This document shows, in pieces, positions 1-9,197 of a stretch of 64,000 nt of DNA; within the stretch, counting starts at the first letter, position 1, and each line of letters begins with the position of its first letter. Where the stretch lies: NCBI GenBank assembly GCA_963714415.1, contig CAVQOL010000013.1:6664-70663 (forward strand), written 5' to 3'. The DNA is from JAGXRK01 sp963714415. Lineage in GTDB: Bacteria; Bacteroidota; Ignavibacteria; Ignavibacteriales; Ignavibacteriaceae. The notes below the pieces were generated by a model. It was not told where the DNA came from. It did not search any database and was given only the letters and a program-made list of their open reading frames with translations. The position numbers and the translations under genes are program-made.

Positions 1-954
1 GATACATACGCCGAATGGGATACATGGGAAACTATAAATGCTCTTAAAGATTCTTTAGAACAATTTCATAACGTTACTTTGGTTGAAGCAAACGAAGATG
101 CGTTCAACAGATTCAGAGAGTTGCAGCCTGATATCGTTTTCAACATAGCAGAAGGGGCTTACGGTGTTAGTCGTGAAGCACAAATACCTGCAATGCTTGA
201 TATGCTTCAGATACCTTATACTGGTTCTGATGCACTTACTTTGGGAATTTGTCTCGACAAAGCACGAACAAAAGAAATTCTTTCTTATTACGGAATACCG
301 AATGCAAAATTTAAGGTTGCAGATAATATTGAAGATATAAAAAATCTTTCATTCGATTTTCCATTAATGGTAAAACCTGTTTGTGAAGGATCGAGTAAAG
401 GAATTTATTCTTCATCGTTCGTAAGAAACGAAGATGAACTGTATAGTGAAGTGAACAGAATTACGAACGAATATAATCAATCAGCCTTGATAGAGGAATT
501 TCTTCCCGGAAGAGAATTTACAATTGCAATTCTTGGAAACGGTAGCGATACCAGAATACTTCCGATAATTGAAATTGTCTACGATCGTTATCCTGAAGGA
601 ATTGTCCCGTTGTATTCTTATGAAGCAAAATGGATTCTTGATACTAAGGAAAGTGAATTCGATGTTTTCGATTGTCCGGCGAATATTGATCCTGTTCTTG
701 AAGAGAAAATAAAAAAGATAGCGCTTGATACTTATAATGTTCTTCGGTGTAAGGATTGGAGCAGAGTTGATGTACGTTTAGATAAGAACGGAGAGCCAAG
801 TGTTATTGAAATTAATCCGTTGCCCGGCATTATTCCGGATCCAACAGAAAACTCGAGTTTTCCTAAGGCAGCAAGAGCTGCAGGTATGACCTATGAAGAT
901 ATGATTAATTCTGTTTTGTATGCGGCTGCACAAAGATATAGTATTGTAAAATGA
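1..954 (+). CDS. D-Ala-D-Ala ligase-like ATP-grasp protein (5' end outside window)
   Basis: The reading frame is open from base 1, so the true start lies upstream; a TTG at 79 is internal. The visible part has the D-alanine-D-alanine ligase/ATP-grasp layout: a pre-ATP-grasp segment with FNIAEG and a YTGSDALT stretch, the ATP-binding lysine region (PLMVKPVCEGSSKGI), a LIEEFLPGREFT segment, and the metal-binding end ARVDVRL ... VIEINPLPG seen here as SRVDVRLDKNG and VIEINPLPGI. ATP-grasp ligases join a carboxylate to an amine by way of an acyl phosphate. The next gene starts inside its stop codon (ATGA) and encodes a second enzyme of the same family, so this is unlikely to be the cell-wall Ddl. 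The substrate cannot be read from the sequence; a non-ribosomal dipeptide or amino-acid ligation is my inference from the neighbouring aminomutase. Confidence 0.85.
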   Translation, partial: DTYAEWDTWETINALKDSLEQFHNVTLVEANEDAFNRFRELQPDIVFNIAEGAYGVSREAQIPAMLDMLQIPYTGSDALTLGICLDKARTKEILSYYGIPNAKFKVADNIEDIKNLSFDFPLMVKPVCEGSSKGIYSSSFVRNEDELYSEVNRITNEYNQSALIEEFLPGREFTIAILGNGSDTRILPIIEIVYDRYPEGIVPLYSYEAKWILDTKESEFDVFDCPANIDPVLEEKIKKIALDTYNVLRCKDWSRVDVRLDKNGEPSVIEINPLPGIIPDPTENSSFPKAARAAGMTYEDMINSVLYAAAQRYSIVK

Positions 955-2009
955 AAGAAACAAAAATACTGGTTTGTTATAACGCACCCGTTAGCGTGTT
1001 CTCTTTATATAATGGACGACCCGAAGATAAAGATAAGGGCACAAAAGATCTTTCTGAAGAAGGTTTCGCTACGGAGATGGAAAGCGTTATCAGAATTCTG
1101 AAAGAATATTTCAGCGAGGTTAAAGCCTTAGCTGTTGATAAAAGAGTTCAAAGAGTTATTGATGAGGTGACAGCTTTTAATCCCGATGCAATAATAAATT
1201 TTGTTGAATCGGTTGAAGGTATTTCAGCTTATGAATATTGCATGGCGGCTTTGTTTGAATTGCTTGGTTATCATTATACCGGAAACATTCCGTCTACTCT
1301 GGGCAATTGTTTAGATAAAGAAAAGACAAAAAGTATTTTACGTTCGTTTGGAATTAATACGCCGGGTTCTTTGACATTGGAACCGCACCGGAGGTTTTCT
1401 GAAAAAGATATTGATCTTAATTATCCTCTTATAATGAAATTGCTCGATGAAGATGCAAGTATCGCTATTTCGGAGTATTCCGTTGTTACAAACTATAAAG
1501 AGTTGAAGAAGCATTATAAGTTTCTTTCCGAAACTTATAATAAAAATATTCTTGTTGAAGAATACATAGATGGAAGAGAACTTAATGTTGCAGTACTTGG
1601 CGATAAAGTGCTTCCGGTATCCGAAATACAGTTTACGGGTTTGCCGGATCATCTTCCTAAAATTGTTACTTATGATGGCAAGTGGACAGAAGGAAGTATT
1701 TATTATGATTTTACAAAACCCAAATGCCCGGCTGATCTTCCAAAGAGATTGAAAAAGAAAGTTGAAGATATTGCATTTACATCTTTCAAGGCTCTGAACT
1801 GCAGAGATTATGCACGAGTTGACGTAAGATTAGATCAGAAAGGCACGCCATTTGTTATTGAAGTTAATCCGAATCCGGATATTTCAAGAGATTCGGGTTT
1901 TGCTAGAGCAGCTAATGCAGCGGGAATTTCTCATCCCGAACTGCTGTTTACTTTAACAAATTTTGCGTTGAACCGGAAAGACAATGATAAGAAGACTAAA
2001 GCAAGCTGA
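951..2009 (+). CDS. second D-Ala-D-Ala ligase-like ATP-grasp protein
   Basis: A 352-residue protein whose ATG overlaps the upstream stop by four bases, which implies translational coupling. Ddl-like signatures are visible: YTGNIPSTLGNCLDKEKTK, LVEEYIDGRELNVAVLG, and the Mg-binding end YARVDVRLDQKG followed by FVIEVNPNPDIS. The protein resembles its neighbour over its length but is clearly divergent, so the pair are paralogues and not a recent duplication. Two ATP-grasp ligases in tandem suggest two successive amide bonds or a heteromeric ligase (inference). Its 3' end overlaps the acetyltransferase gene by 26 bases. Confidence 0.85.
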   Translation: MKETKILVCYNAPVSVFSLYNGRPEDKDKGTKDLSEEGFATEMESVIRILKEYFSEVKALAVDKRVQRVIDEVTAFNPDAIINFVESVEGISAYEYCMAALFELLGYHYTGNIPSTLGNCLDKEKTKSILRSFGINTPGSLTLEPHRRFSEKDIDLNYPLIMKLLDEDASIAISEYSVVTNYKELKKHYKFLSETYNKNILVEEYIDGRELNVAVLGDKVLPVSEIQFTGLPDHLPKIVTYDGKWTEGSIYYDFTKPKCPADLPKRLKKKVEDIAFTSFKALNCRDYARVDVRLDQKGTPFVIEVNPNPDISRDSGFARAANAAGISHPELLFTLTNFALNRKDNDKKTKAS

Positions 2010-2466
2010 TGTAGATCAGATTGAAAGAATATTAAAGAAAATTTCTGCTTTTAATGAACAAGAAGTAGAAATTGCCATGGAACTGATAAATATTACCGCT
2101 TTCAATCCTGAACAGAAAGATTATCACATCTTTGTGCATGAGGATGAAGGAAAAGTAATCGGGTATCATTGTACCGGTAAGAGACCATTAACGGATGCTG
2201 TATATGATCTATATTGGATTGTTGCTGATCCCTCTTCGGGAAAAAAAGGAATCGGCAAGAGTTTGATAGAGCACGCAGAAAATTTTGTTATAGAAAATAA
2301 AGGCAGATGGCTTTTGGCAGAAACATCATCCAAGGAAAGTTATGCTGCCACAAGAAATTTTTATTTGCGGAATAATTACAGCATTATTTCTGAAATAAAT
2401 GATTTTTATTCAATAGGCGACAACTTGCTGGTGTTGGGGAAATATTTTAACAATAAGAATAATTGA
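1984..2466 (+). CDS. GNAT family N-acetyltransferase
   Basis: A 160-residue single-domain GNAT protein. The acetyl-CoA pyrophosphate loop is visible as the segment DPSSGKKGIGKSLIEHAE (a Q/RxxGxG/A variant), preceded by the beta-4 strand (YDLYWIVAD) and followed by the NFYLRNNY motif near the C-terminus. It starts inside the preceding ATP-grasp gene and ends nine bases before the aminomutase gene. Next to a lysine 2,3-aminomutase, a GNAT enzyme recalls AblB, which acetylates beta-lysine to N-epsilon-acetyl-beta-lysine, an osmolyte. This protein is shorter than AblB as I know it, so that function is only a hypothesis. Confidence 0.85.
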   Translation: MIRRLKQADVDQIERILKKISAFNEQEVEIAMELINITAFNPEQKDYHIFVHEDEGKVIGYHCTGKRPLTDAVYDLYWIVADPSSGKKGIGKSLIEHAENFVIENKGRWLLAETSSKESYAATRNFYLRNNYSIISEINDFYSIGDNLLVLGKYFNNKNN

Positions 2467-2475
2467 GGACTCGTT

Positions 2476-3639
2476 ATGGAACTCTGGCAGCAAATGATAC
2501 GCGATAGTGTTCACACAGTCGATCAACTGGTGGAAAAGTTCAACATAGACCGCAAAGTTGCGGAAGATTTAGATGAATTTTTCCAGGCACGTATCAATCC
2601 ATATTATTTAAGCTTGATCCGCTATCCCGGTGATCCGATCTGGCGTCAATGCGTTCCGGACAAAGCAGAGCTGGAAGATTTTGATGCAGAAGAAGATCCA
2701 TTAATGGAAGATGCGATGAGCCCTGTTCCGAATATTACTCATCGTTATCCGGATCGTGCACTTTTCCTTGTTACAAGTCAGTGCGGACTTTACTGCCGCT
2801 TCTGCACAAGAAAGAGAAAAGTTGGCGATTACGAAAAAATTTCCATGAAGGGATTGGAAAGTGCATTCAAGTATCTTGAACAGCATACAGAGGTCCGTGA
2901 TGTGATTTTATCAGGCGGTGATCCTCTAATGCTTACAGATCAAATGCTTGAAAAAATATTAAAGCGCTTAAGAGAAATTCCGCATATCGAAATAATACGG
3001 CTTGGATCAAAAATGCCCTGTGTACTTCCACAGCGAATTACTCCAAAACTTTGTAATATGCTTAAGAAGTATCATCCGATTTATTGTAATACTCATTTCA
3101 ATCATCCATGGGAAATTACTCCGGAAAGCTCTAAAGCATGTGAAATGCTTGCCGATGCAGGTATTCCGGTTGGTAACCAGATGGTTATTATGAAGGGGAT
3201 AAATGATGATGCCGCAGTAGTTAAAGATCTTGTTCAAAAGCTTCTTAAAATCAGAGTTCGTCCTTACTATATGTATATGGCTGATGAAACAAAGGGCGCA
3301 AATCATTTTAGAACTTCAATTGAAACAGGGTTGAAAATTCTTGAAGGATTAAGAGGACATACAAGCGGACTTGCAATTCCTCAATTTGTTATTGATGCTC
3401 CGGGCGGAGGAGGAAAAATTCCTCTTGTTCCAAATTATGTTCTGCATCAGGATGAAGACAAAATAATTCTGAGAAACTATAAGCATAAGATTTATTCTTA
3501 TAAAAATTACGCAGACCATAACAATCCTGATGGTTTTGGTTCAAAGAATAAATCAAACGGAAAGGCAAAGAAAAAAGAAAAGGAAATAGTCAAACCAAGA
3601 AGAGTTAAACTTCGCATTCTTGAAGAAATAGAAAATTAA
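2476..3639 (+). CDS. kamA: lysine 2,3-aminomutase family radical SAM enzyme
   Basis: A 387-residue radical SAM and PLP enzyme that interconverts L-lysine and beta-lysine. The cluster-binding CxxxCxxC is C103-C107-C110 (CGLYCRFC), the GGDPL motif follows, and the PLP lysine is K314 in PGGGGK. Asp270 (MADETKG) and Asp307 (VIDAPGG) stand where Clostridium lysine 2,3-aminomutase has the two aspartates (D293, D330; same spacing of 37) that hold the substrate epsilon-amino group. That favours true lysine specificity over glutamate aminomutase or EpmB. The C-terminal 40 residues are lysine-rich. It is the last gene of a four-gene operon with two ATP-grasp ligases and a GNAT enzyme, nine bases after the GNAT stop, and is followed by a strong terminator. 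Confidence 0.85.
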   Translation: MELWQQMIRDSVHTVDQLVEKFNIDRKVAEDLDEFFQARINPYYLSLIRYPGDPIWRQCVPDKAELEDFDAEEDPLMEDAMSPVPNITHRYPDRALFLVTSQCGLYCRFCTRKRKVGDYEKISMKGLESAFKYLEQHTEVRDVILSGGDPLMLTDQMLEKILKRLREIPHIEIIRLGSKMPCVLPQRITPKLCNMLKKYHPIYCNTHFNHPWEITPESSKACEMLADAGIPVGNQMVIMKGINDDAAVVKDLVQKLLKIRVRPYYMYMADETKGANHFRTSIETGLKILEGLRGHTSGLAIPQFVIDAPGGGGKIPLVPNYVLHQDEDKIILRNYKHKIYSYKNYADHNNPDGFGSKNKSNGKAKKKEKEIVKPRRVKLRILEEIEN

Positions 3640-3663
3640 TTTTCAGTTTTACTTGTGATGATT

Positions 3664-3700
3664 AAGCGCCTGTCTTTAAAAGGATAGGCGCTTTTCTTTT
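3664..3700 (+). terminator. intrinsic terminator after the aminomutase operon
   Basis: An 11-bp stem with one G-U pair (AAGCGCCTGTC pairing with GATAGGCGCTT) is followed by a T-rich run (TTTTCTTTTT). It starts 25 bases after the kamA stop codon, so the ATP-grasp/GNAT/kamA operon ends here. Confidence 0.85.
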
Positions 3701-3862
3701 TAATTTTCAATCAGGATTTACCACTAAAAAAGCCATAAGTATTGTTCAGTGTCTTATTGATGACTATATAAGAGTTCAAATTTTAGTCTAGACTATAACG
3801 AGCAACAAATTTTCACTGCAATATTTCTTATATTTCGCATCATTCAGAAACAAATTTAGTAT

Positions 3863-4441
3863 ATGGATCCAATAAACATTATAATCGGATTAAATATTAT
3901 TGCTACTTTCGGAGCAAATTATTCCGGAGCTAAAAAAGGATTTAAATCTAAAGTTGGGGCGTTCAAAGATAAACCAAAGACGTATCTTCAATGGCTGCCG
4001 CTTTCATTTTCTACTTTAACCTTATTGCTGTTGATTCTTTCTGTTTTTCAAATAGGTACTTTAGAATATGCTGAAGAGTATCAAACCATTCGTTATATAG
4101 GATTAGCGTTTTATTTGTTGTTTTCCTGGCTGCAGATATGGTCGTTTAAGACACTGGGAGAAAATTATTCGCAGGAAATTTTGATAATGAAAAACCATCA
4201 GTTGGTTACAAAAGGTCCGTTTAAAGTTATCCGTCATCCTCAATATCTTTCTCAAATGCTTTTAGACCTTGGTGCTTCGGCTGCAACTTTAAGTTTTATT
4301 TTAATGCCAATAGCTTTAATTCAAATTCCGTTTTTATTTATGCGTGCATCAGTTGAGGATGGACTTCTTGAAAAACATTTTGGTGACAGTTGGAAAAGCT
4401 ATAAACAAAAGACAGGATCAATTCTACCGTTCATCGGTTAA
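3863..4441 (+). CDS. membrane methyltransferase of the ICMT/PEMT type
   Basis: A 192-residue integral membrane protein with about four to five hydrophobic segments. The C-terminal half carries the isoprenylcysteine/phospholipid methyltransferase signature: LVTKGPFKVIRHPQYLSQ, followed by a hydrophobic segment and the EDGLLEKHFGDSWKSYKQ end, where the family binds AdoMet and substrate. The acceptor cannot be told from sequence; bacterial members methylate lipids or isoprenylated compounds, and many are uncharacterised. The amidase gene starts two bases after its stop codon, suggesting co-transcription. Confidence 0.75.
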   Translation: MDPINIIIGLNIIATFGANYSGAKKGFKSKVGAFKDKPKTYLQWLPLSFSTLTLLLLILSVFQIGTLEYAEEYQTIRYIGLAFYLLFSWLQIWSFKTLGENYSQEILIMKNHQLVTKGPFKVIRHPQYLSQMLLDLGASAATLSFILMPIALIQIPFLFMRASVEDGLLEKHFGDSWKSYKQKTGSILPFIG

Positions 4442-4443
4442 TT

Positions 4444-6007
4444 ATGCTGAATAGTCTTACAAAAATATTTTTTTTATCTATTCTTCTTTCAATCTTTTCG
4501 GGTGCTTCTGTTTCCTTATCACAGGAAATTATGAATCTTTCTGTTATAACAACTGAGAGGACAAAATCCGTACCTGCTTTCAGAAGAGAAGGGACAATCT
4601 ATATTTCGCTTAAACACCTGGCCGAAGCATTATCGGTTAACTACTTTCAAAACGATCAGACGAATAAAATTGAACTTAAGTTTCAGAATTATCTTCTCAA
4701 GGCGACCGGGAAGAACCCGTATGTCATTCTCACAAATAAAAACGATGGTAATCAGAAAATATTTCAACTTCCAACATCCACTTATGTTGTGGATTTCCGC
4801 GTATACGCTCCTTTGGAATTCATTCTCGAACCGCTCCAGTTAGCTTATGGAAAAGAACTTAAGTTTAGTTCGCCATCACAATTATTTGTTGGTAAAGAAG
4901 TTCCGGTTGCAGAGGATCAAAAAATTCAGATAACATCAACAACTTTTAACATAACAGGATTCTCAGTTGATGAAAGAGCAAACGGAACTCTTGTTAGAAT
5001 TAACTCAAACAAAAGAATTCCTTCTTTTGCCAGTTCGTTTAAGGATAATGTTTTAACTATTGTCTTTCGGCAGGTTAGTATTGACAGCTTGAAAGCCAAT
5101 TTTTCTGACGGCAAAGGCTTAATAAAAAAAATTGAGGCAAAAAATGTTGGAAACGATACTGAAATAAAATTAACTGTTGGAAAAGAATACACCACAAACG
5201 AAGTAATGAATGTGGATAACAGCAATGATATTCTCATTACTCTCCATAATCGTATATTCAGTAGAAGCGAAACTGTAGATAGAATGAAGGACAAATGGAA
5301 TTTTGATGTAGTTGTAATTGATCCCGGTCATGGCGGGAAGGATCCCGGAGCAATTGGTGTTAACGACGTTAAAGAAAAAGATATTAACCTTTCAATTGGA
5401 TTGAAACTTGGAAAGTTAATCGAAGAAAATATGAAAGATGTAAAAGTCGTCTATACAAGAAAGACAGACACTTTTGTCGATTTATACAAGCGAGGAAAAA
5501 TAGCAAATGAAAATAATGGAAAGTTGTTTGTTTCAATCCATTGTAATTCAACTCAGAAACGCCCAACTGATGCCAACGGATTTGAAGTCTATCTTTTACG
5601 GCCTGGAAGAACAAGAGAAGCCATATCTATTGCAGAAACAGAGAATAGTGTAATTAAGTTTGAGGAAAATCCCGGTAGATATGAAAAACTGACAGATGAA
5701 AATTTTATTCTGGTCAGCATGGCTCATGCTGCGTATATGAAGTATTCCGAAAAATTTTCCGAACTTCTGCATAAAGAATTTGACCTACATGATGAGCTTA
5801 AATCACGCGGAGTTAAACAAGCGGGATTTTATGTCTTAGTTGGTGCATCAATGCCGAGTGTTTTAATTGAAACAGGTTTTTTAACAAACCTCAAAAGACG
5901 TAAAACATCTTTCAACTAAAAAAGGGCAGCAGAAATTTGCAGAATATACTTTCAGTGCTATCAAAAAGTATAAAGAGCATTACGAATTGATGATGCAATC
6001 CGAATAA
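4444..6007 (+). CDS. N-acetylmuramoyl-L-alanine amidase, frameshifted near its 3' end
   Basis: A secreted zinc amidase that cuts the peptide stem from peptidoglycan. There is a signal peptide (residues 1-27), an N-terminal domain resembling the copper-amine-oxidase N-like fold (about 30-150), an AMIN-like region (about 160-280) and an Amidase_3 domain from about 290. Zinc ligands are visible as H296 (DPGHGGKDPG), E311 and H366 (SIHCNS); the catalytic E476 lies in LIETGFLTN. The uninterrupted frame stops at 5919 after an atypical basic tail. One base later the family C-terminus resumes (SKDVKHLSTKKGQQKFAEY) and runs to a stop at 6005-6007. I therefore extend the gene across a one-base shift at about 5890. 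The enzyme presumably acts in the periplasm during cell separation. Confidence 0.8.
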
Positions 6008-6108
6008 AAATTACAAGATTGGGTAAGTGAAAAGAAAAAAGCAAAGCACACAGACTAATTCCTTTACGCAATGCACTTTGCTCTTAATACCTAACTTTAT
6101 TCTTGAAC

Positions 6109-6918
6109 CTACTCAAGTTTCTTCAACTCTACATCACCACCGGAAGTACGGGCAATAAGTTTTTCACCACCTCCGTTTATTTCACCAAAAATTTTAGTCC
6201 TGCTCATTTTTGTTGCGTTGTTAATCTTAACACCGGAATTACTAACATGACCACCGGAAGTGGACAATTCAATAGAAGCTCTAATGTCTGACGAGACTTT
6301 AACTGTAATGTCACCACCGGATGTTTTAAGTTCAATTCCTTTATTGGCTCCGGAATATTCAAGTTCAATATCTCCGCCCGAGGTTCTGGCAATAACGGGT
6401 GAATTTGAAGTATAAATATTTATATCACCTCCCGAAGTCTTTAACTCAATAGAGCCTGTGCAGCGATCAGTCCAAATATCTCCGCCTGAAGTATTAAGAA
6501 GAATTGTTCCACTCACTCCACCTGCCTTTATATCACCACCAGCAGTCGAGATATCAATATTAAAATTTGCCGGAACCTGTATCTCATATTTCAGCTCCAT
6601 ATTTGAGAACCAGCTCCATCCGCTCCCGTCTCTTTTTCCACTCACTTTTATTTTATTATCATCTGCATCAAAGGAGAATTTCATTCTCTCCCTGGCTCTT
6701 TCATTGCCAAGAATTTTTACTTCAACCTCATTCTTTTCCCATGGAGTGATAGTAATATCACCGGATTCAGTGTCTAAGAGTAAATTTTTACCTGCAGAAA
6801 TTTTAAAGGTTCTGTAATGAAGAGTTTCCAGTGAATACTTGGTCGGTGAATTTATATTAGCAAATAATGGAGATGTAAGAATTAAAAATGTGAGTAAGTG
6901 AAAAAACAAAAATTTCAT
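6109..6918 (-). CDS. DUF4097-type secreted beta-repeat protein
   Basis: A 269-residue protein with a clear signal peptide (MKFLFFHLLTFLILTSPLFA). After about residue 100 it consists of repeats built around TSGGDI or TSGGHV, each followed by a short alternating hydrophobic strand. This is the pattern of the DUF4097 family (putative adhesin, predicted beta-helix). The repeats predict a regular stacked beta structure on the periplasmic or outer face. No catalytic motif is evident and the function is unknown. It stands alone on the minus strand, convergent with the amidase gene. Confidence 0.75.
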   Translation of the reverse strand: MKFLFFHLLTFLILTSPLFANINSPTKYSLETLHYRTFKISAGKNLLLDTESGDITITPWEKNEVEVKILGNERARERMKFSFDADDNKIKVSGKRDGSGWSWFSNMELKYEIQVPANFNIDISTAGGDIKAGGVSGTILLNTSGGDIWTDRCTGSIELKTSGGDINIYTSNSPVIARTSGGDIELEYSGANKGIELKTSGGDITVKVSSDIRASIELSTSGGHVSNSGVKINNATKMSRTKIFGEINGGGEKLIARTSGGDVELKKLE

Positions 6919-7021
6919 TTTATACCTCGTTATTAATGTAAAATCATTAATTAGACTCCCAAATTAAATTAAAGGTTACTTAAGAATATGATAATTCTAC
7001 TTTAAGGTAACTGGGCAGAAT

Positions 7022-7228
7022 TTATTTCCCATGCTTGTTCATTATTTCTGTCCACTCCTCAATGCTAAGTTGTTCTGATTCTTCAATCAGCATAATCGGT
7101 ATATCATCTTCAATACGGTATTTTCTGCGCGTTTCTTTATCAGTTGAAATGAGATAATTACCTTCAAGTACAAGATCTGCCTTTGTTTCCGGGCAGCAGA
7201 GAATATCCAATAGTTCTTTGCTAATCAT
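7022..7228 (-). CDS. Trm112 family small protein
   Basis: A 68-residue protein that starts ISKELLDILCCPETKADL and continues with the Trm112-type IPIMLIEE segment. In other organisms Trm112-like proteins act as small zinc-binding partners or activators of methyltransferases; bacterial members (YcaR type) often sit near cell-envelope sugar genes. Here one CC pair is visible but the second zinc-binding pair is absent, as in many bacterial members, so metal binding is doubtful. The neighbours give no partner. Confidence 0.8.
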   Translation of the reverse strand: MISKELLDILCCPETKADLVLEGNYLISTDKETRRKYRIEDDIPIMLIEESEQLSIEEWTEIMNKHGK

Positions 7229-7373
7229 ATTGTTACCTGTTTTTGTTTCAAAAATAAGGGAGTTTGGACTAAAGAAAAAGAGAGAATAATAAAGATTGGA
7301 AAATGCATCAAATCATTAAACAAAAAATTGCTTAAATCATTTCGTAAATTTGAATAGTTAATAATTAAAATTT

Positions 7374-7871
7374 ATGCAAACTTTTACATATCCTTTTTAC
7401 GCTAAGTTGATTTATCGCTTTGGAAATGTTTTTGCAACTATTTTCCTCGTATTACACCAGATTCCTCTTGTGTTGGGAGCAGATGAAAACTTATATCTTC
7501 TCATACCACTAATCATTTCGTTGTGGCTGCTTTATTATGTTAATAAAAAATATTTAGCGCTTTACAAGGTTATGCCATATAAAATTGAAGCTGATGATGA
7601 AAAGATAATCTGCACAGATTTTATATTTTCTGATAAAGAAGTAATAATTTACTTCAAAGATATTGATTCTTTGTCTGGTGGAATATTTGAGGCAAAGATC
7701 CGCGGCGTAATGAAAGTATGTGATGGTAAAAATAAGATTTGTATAGGCTTCTCTGAGAGAATGAAAGATTCAAAAACTCTTATGACACTAATTCTGAGCA
7801 AAGTAAGAAAAGAAATTTATAATGAAGTAATTGAACGTCTGTCGGCATTAAAAAAAGCAAAGAAAAAGTAG
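7374..7871 (+). CDS. membrane protein, possibly bacterial PH-like
   Basis: A 165-residue protein with two adjacent hydrophobic segments (about 15-35 and 39-58), then a soluble domain of alternating strands (KIEADDEKIICTDFIF, VIIYFKDIDSL) and a terminal helix rich in lysine. Two N-terminal membrane helices followed by such a domain resemble bacterial PH-domain proteins, but I do not recognise the family with certainty. The mnmA start lies three bases after its stop, so the two are probably co-transcribed. Confidence 0.6.
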   Translation: MQTFTYPFYAKLIYRFGNVFATIFLVLHQIPLVLGADENLYLLIPLIISLWLLYYVNKKYLALYKVMPYKIEADDEKIICTDFIFSDKEVIIYFKDIDSLSGGIFEAKIRGVMKVCDGKNKICIGFSERMKDSKTLMTLILSKVRKEIYNEVIERLSALKKAKKK

Positions 7872-7874
7872 TGT

Positions 7875-8927
7875 ATGAAGATAGCTATTCTATTATCAGG
7901 TGGTGTAGATAGTTCTGTTGCACTTCGTCTTCTAAAGGAAGCAGGACACGATGTAACAGCGTTCTATCTTAAAATTTGGCTGCAGGATGAATTTTCTTTT
8001 CTAGGCGATTGTCCCTGGGAAGAAGATCTTGAATTTGCAAGAGGTGTTTGTGAACAGGCTGAAGTTCCTTTGGAAATTCTCAATCTTCAGACAGAATATT
8101 GGAATACAGTTGTTTCTTATACAATCGGTGAGATAAAAGAAGGCAGAACTCCAAATCCAGATATGTATTGCAATACCCTAATTAAGTTCGGTCAGTTTTA
8201 TGATAAGATAGACTCATCTTTTGAAAAAGTAGCAAGCGGTCATTATGCGAGGGTGGAAAAATTAAATGCAAAGTATTCACTCAGAACATCTCCCGATCCC
8301 GTAAAAGATCAGACATATTTTCTTGCTTACTTGGCACAATCCCAGCTTTCAAGAGCGCTATTTCCAATTGGAAATTATACAAAAAAAGAAATACGTGCAC
8401 TTGCTAATAAATACCAACTTTCTAATAAGGATAGAAAAGACAGCCAGGGGATATGTTTTCTCGGGCAAATAAAATTCAATGAGTTTGTGAAGCATCATTT
8501 GGGTGAATTACCGGGTGATATTGTGGATATCGATACTGATAAAACTATGGGTAAACATACGGGATATTATTATTATACAATCGGACAAAGATCGGGACTT
8601 AAACTCGGCGGCGGGCCCTGGTATGTTGTTAAGAAAGATGTGGTTAATAATATCATTTATATCTCCAGAGAAAATATTACTCAACGAGCAAGAAACGAAT
8701 TTTATGCCGGTAAGTTCAACTGGATAGACCAAAAACCAAATGATGGTGAAGACTTAAAGGTGAAAATAAGACACGGTGCAAATTATTACCACTGTAATTT
8801 ATATTTTGATAACTGTGATAAAGTATTGGTTAAAATGAAAGAATCAGATCAGGGAATTGCTGCCGGTCAGTTTGCTGTTTTTTATAAAGATGATGTTTGT
8901 TTGGGTGGAAGTGTAATTCTGGAATAA
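7875..8927 (+). CDS. mnmA: tRNA-specific 2-thiouridylase MnmA
   Basis: A 350-residue PP-loop ATPase that thiolates U34 of Lys, Glu and Gln tRNAs. The SGGVDSS P-loop is at residues 8-14. The catalytic cysteine pair is C99 (NPDMYCN) and C194 (GICFLG), and SGHYAR and YTIGQRSGLKLGG are typical of the family. Length is normal and the C-terminal beta-barrel is present. The sulfur relay is not encoded nearby. Confidence 0.92.
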   Translation: MKIAILLSGGVDSSVALRLLKEAGHDVTAFYLKIWLQDEFSFLGDCPWEEDLEFARGVCEQAEVPLEILNLQTEYWNTVVSYTIGEIKEGRTPNPDMYCNTLIKFGQFYDKIDSSFEKVASGHYARVEKLNAKYSLRTSPDPVKDQTYFLAYLAQSQLSRALFPIGNYTKKEIRALANKYQLSNKDRKDSQGICFLGQIKFNEFVKHHLGELPGDIVDIDTDKTMGKHTGYYYYTIGQRSGLKLGGGPWYVVKKDVVNNIIYISRENITQRARNEFYAGKFNWIDQKPNDGEDLKVKIRHGANYYHCNLYFDNCDKVLVKMKESDQGIAAGQFAVFYKDDVCLGGSVILE

Positions 8928-8934
8928 GAAAATT

Positions 8935-9135
8935 TCAGGATTCAAGAACAAGGTGATTTAATTCGATAGATTCCTTTTCCTTTTTTAAACTGATTAATTT
9001 GTTACACTCGATACAAATGTAAGCATAACGAATGCCGATTACAGAATCCAGACGTGCTTTCCATACTTCCCGGATTTCCTTTCCGCAGCCGGGGCATTTT
9101 AATTTTGTTTTTATTTGTTCGATTGATTTTGTCAT
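8935..9135 (-). CDS. small zinc-ribbon protein
   Basis: A 66-residue protein with two CxxC pairs (CPGCGKEI and CIECNKL) about 27 residues apart, which is a zinc-ribbon arrangement. No other domain is present. It is convergent with mnmA, seven bases from its stop. The function is unknown. Confidence 0.6.
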   Translation of the reverse strand: MTKSIEQIKTKLKCPGCGKEIREVWKARLDSVIGIRYAYICIECNKLISLKKEKESIELNHLVLES

Positions 9136-9197
9136 TTTTTGAACCTTGAAGTACTTATTAGACTACATTTGAAACTAAAATGTTACGGTTTAAAAAA

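Noticed and set aside
951..2009. Either ATP-grasp gene as the housekeeping Ddl
   Set aside because: They are divergent, come as an overlapping pair and sit in an aminomutase operon, with no mur genes nearby.
2476..3639. The aminomutase as EpmB (elongation factor P modification) or glutamate 2,3-aminomutase
   Set aside because: Length, the two lysine-reading aspartates and the operon context favour lysine 2,3-aminomutase; no epmA or efp gene is adjacent.
6007..6108. A terminator between the amidase and DUF4097 genes (AGCAAAG ... CTTTGCT)
   Set aside because: Only seven pairs with a long loop and no clear T run; too weak to report.
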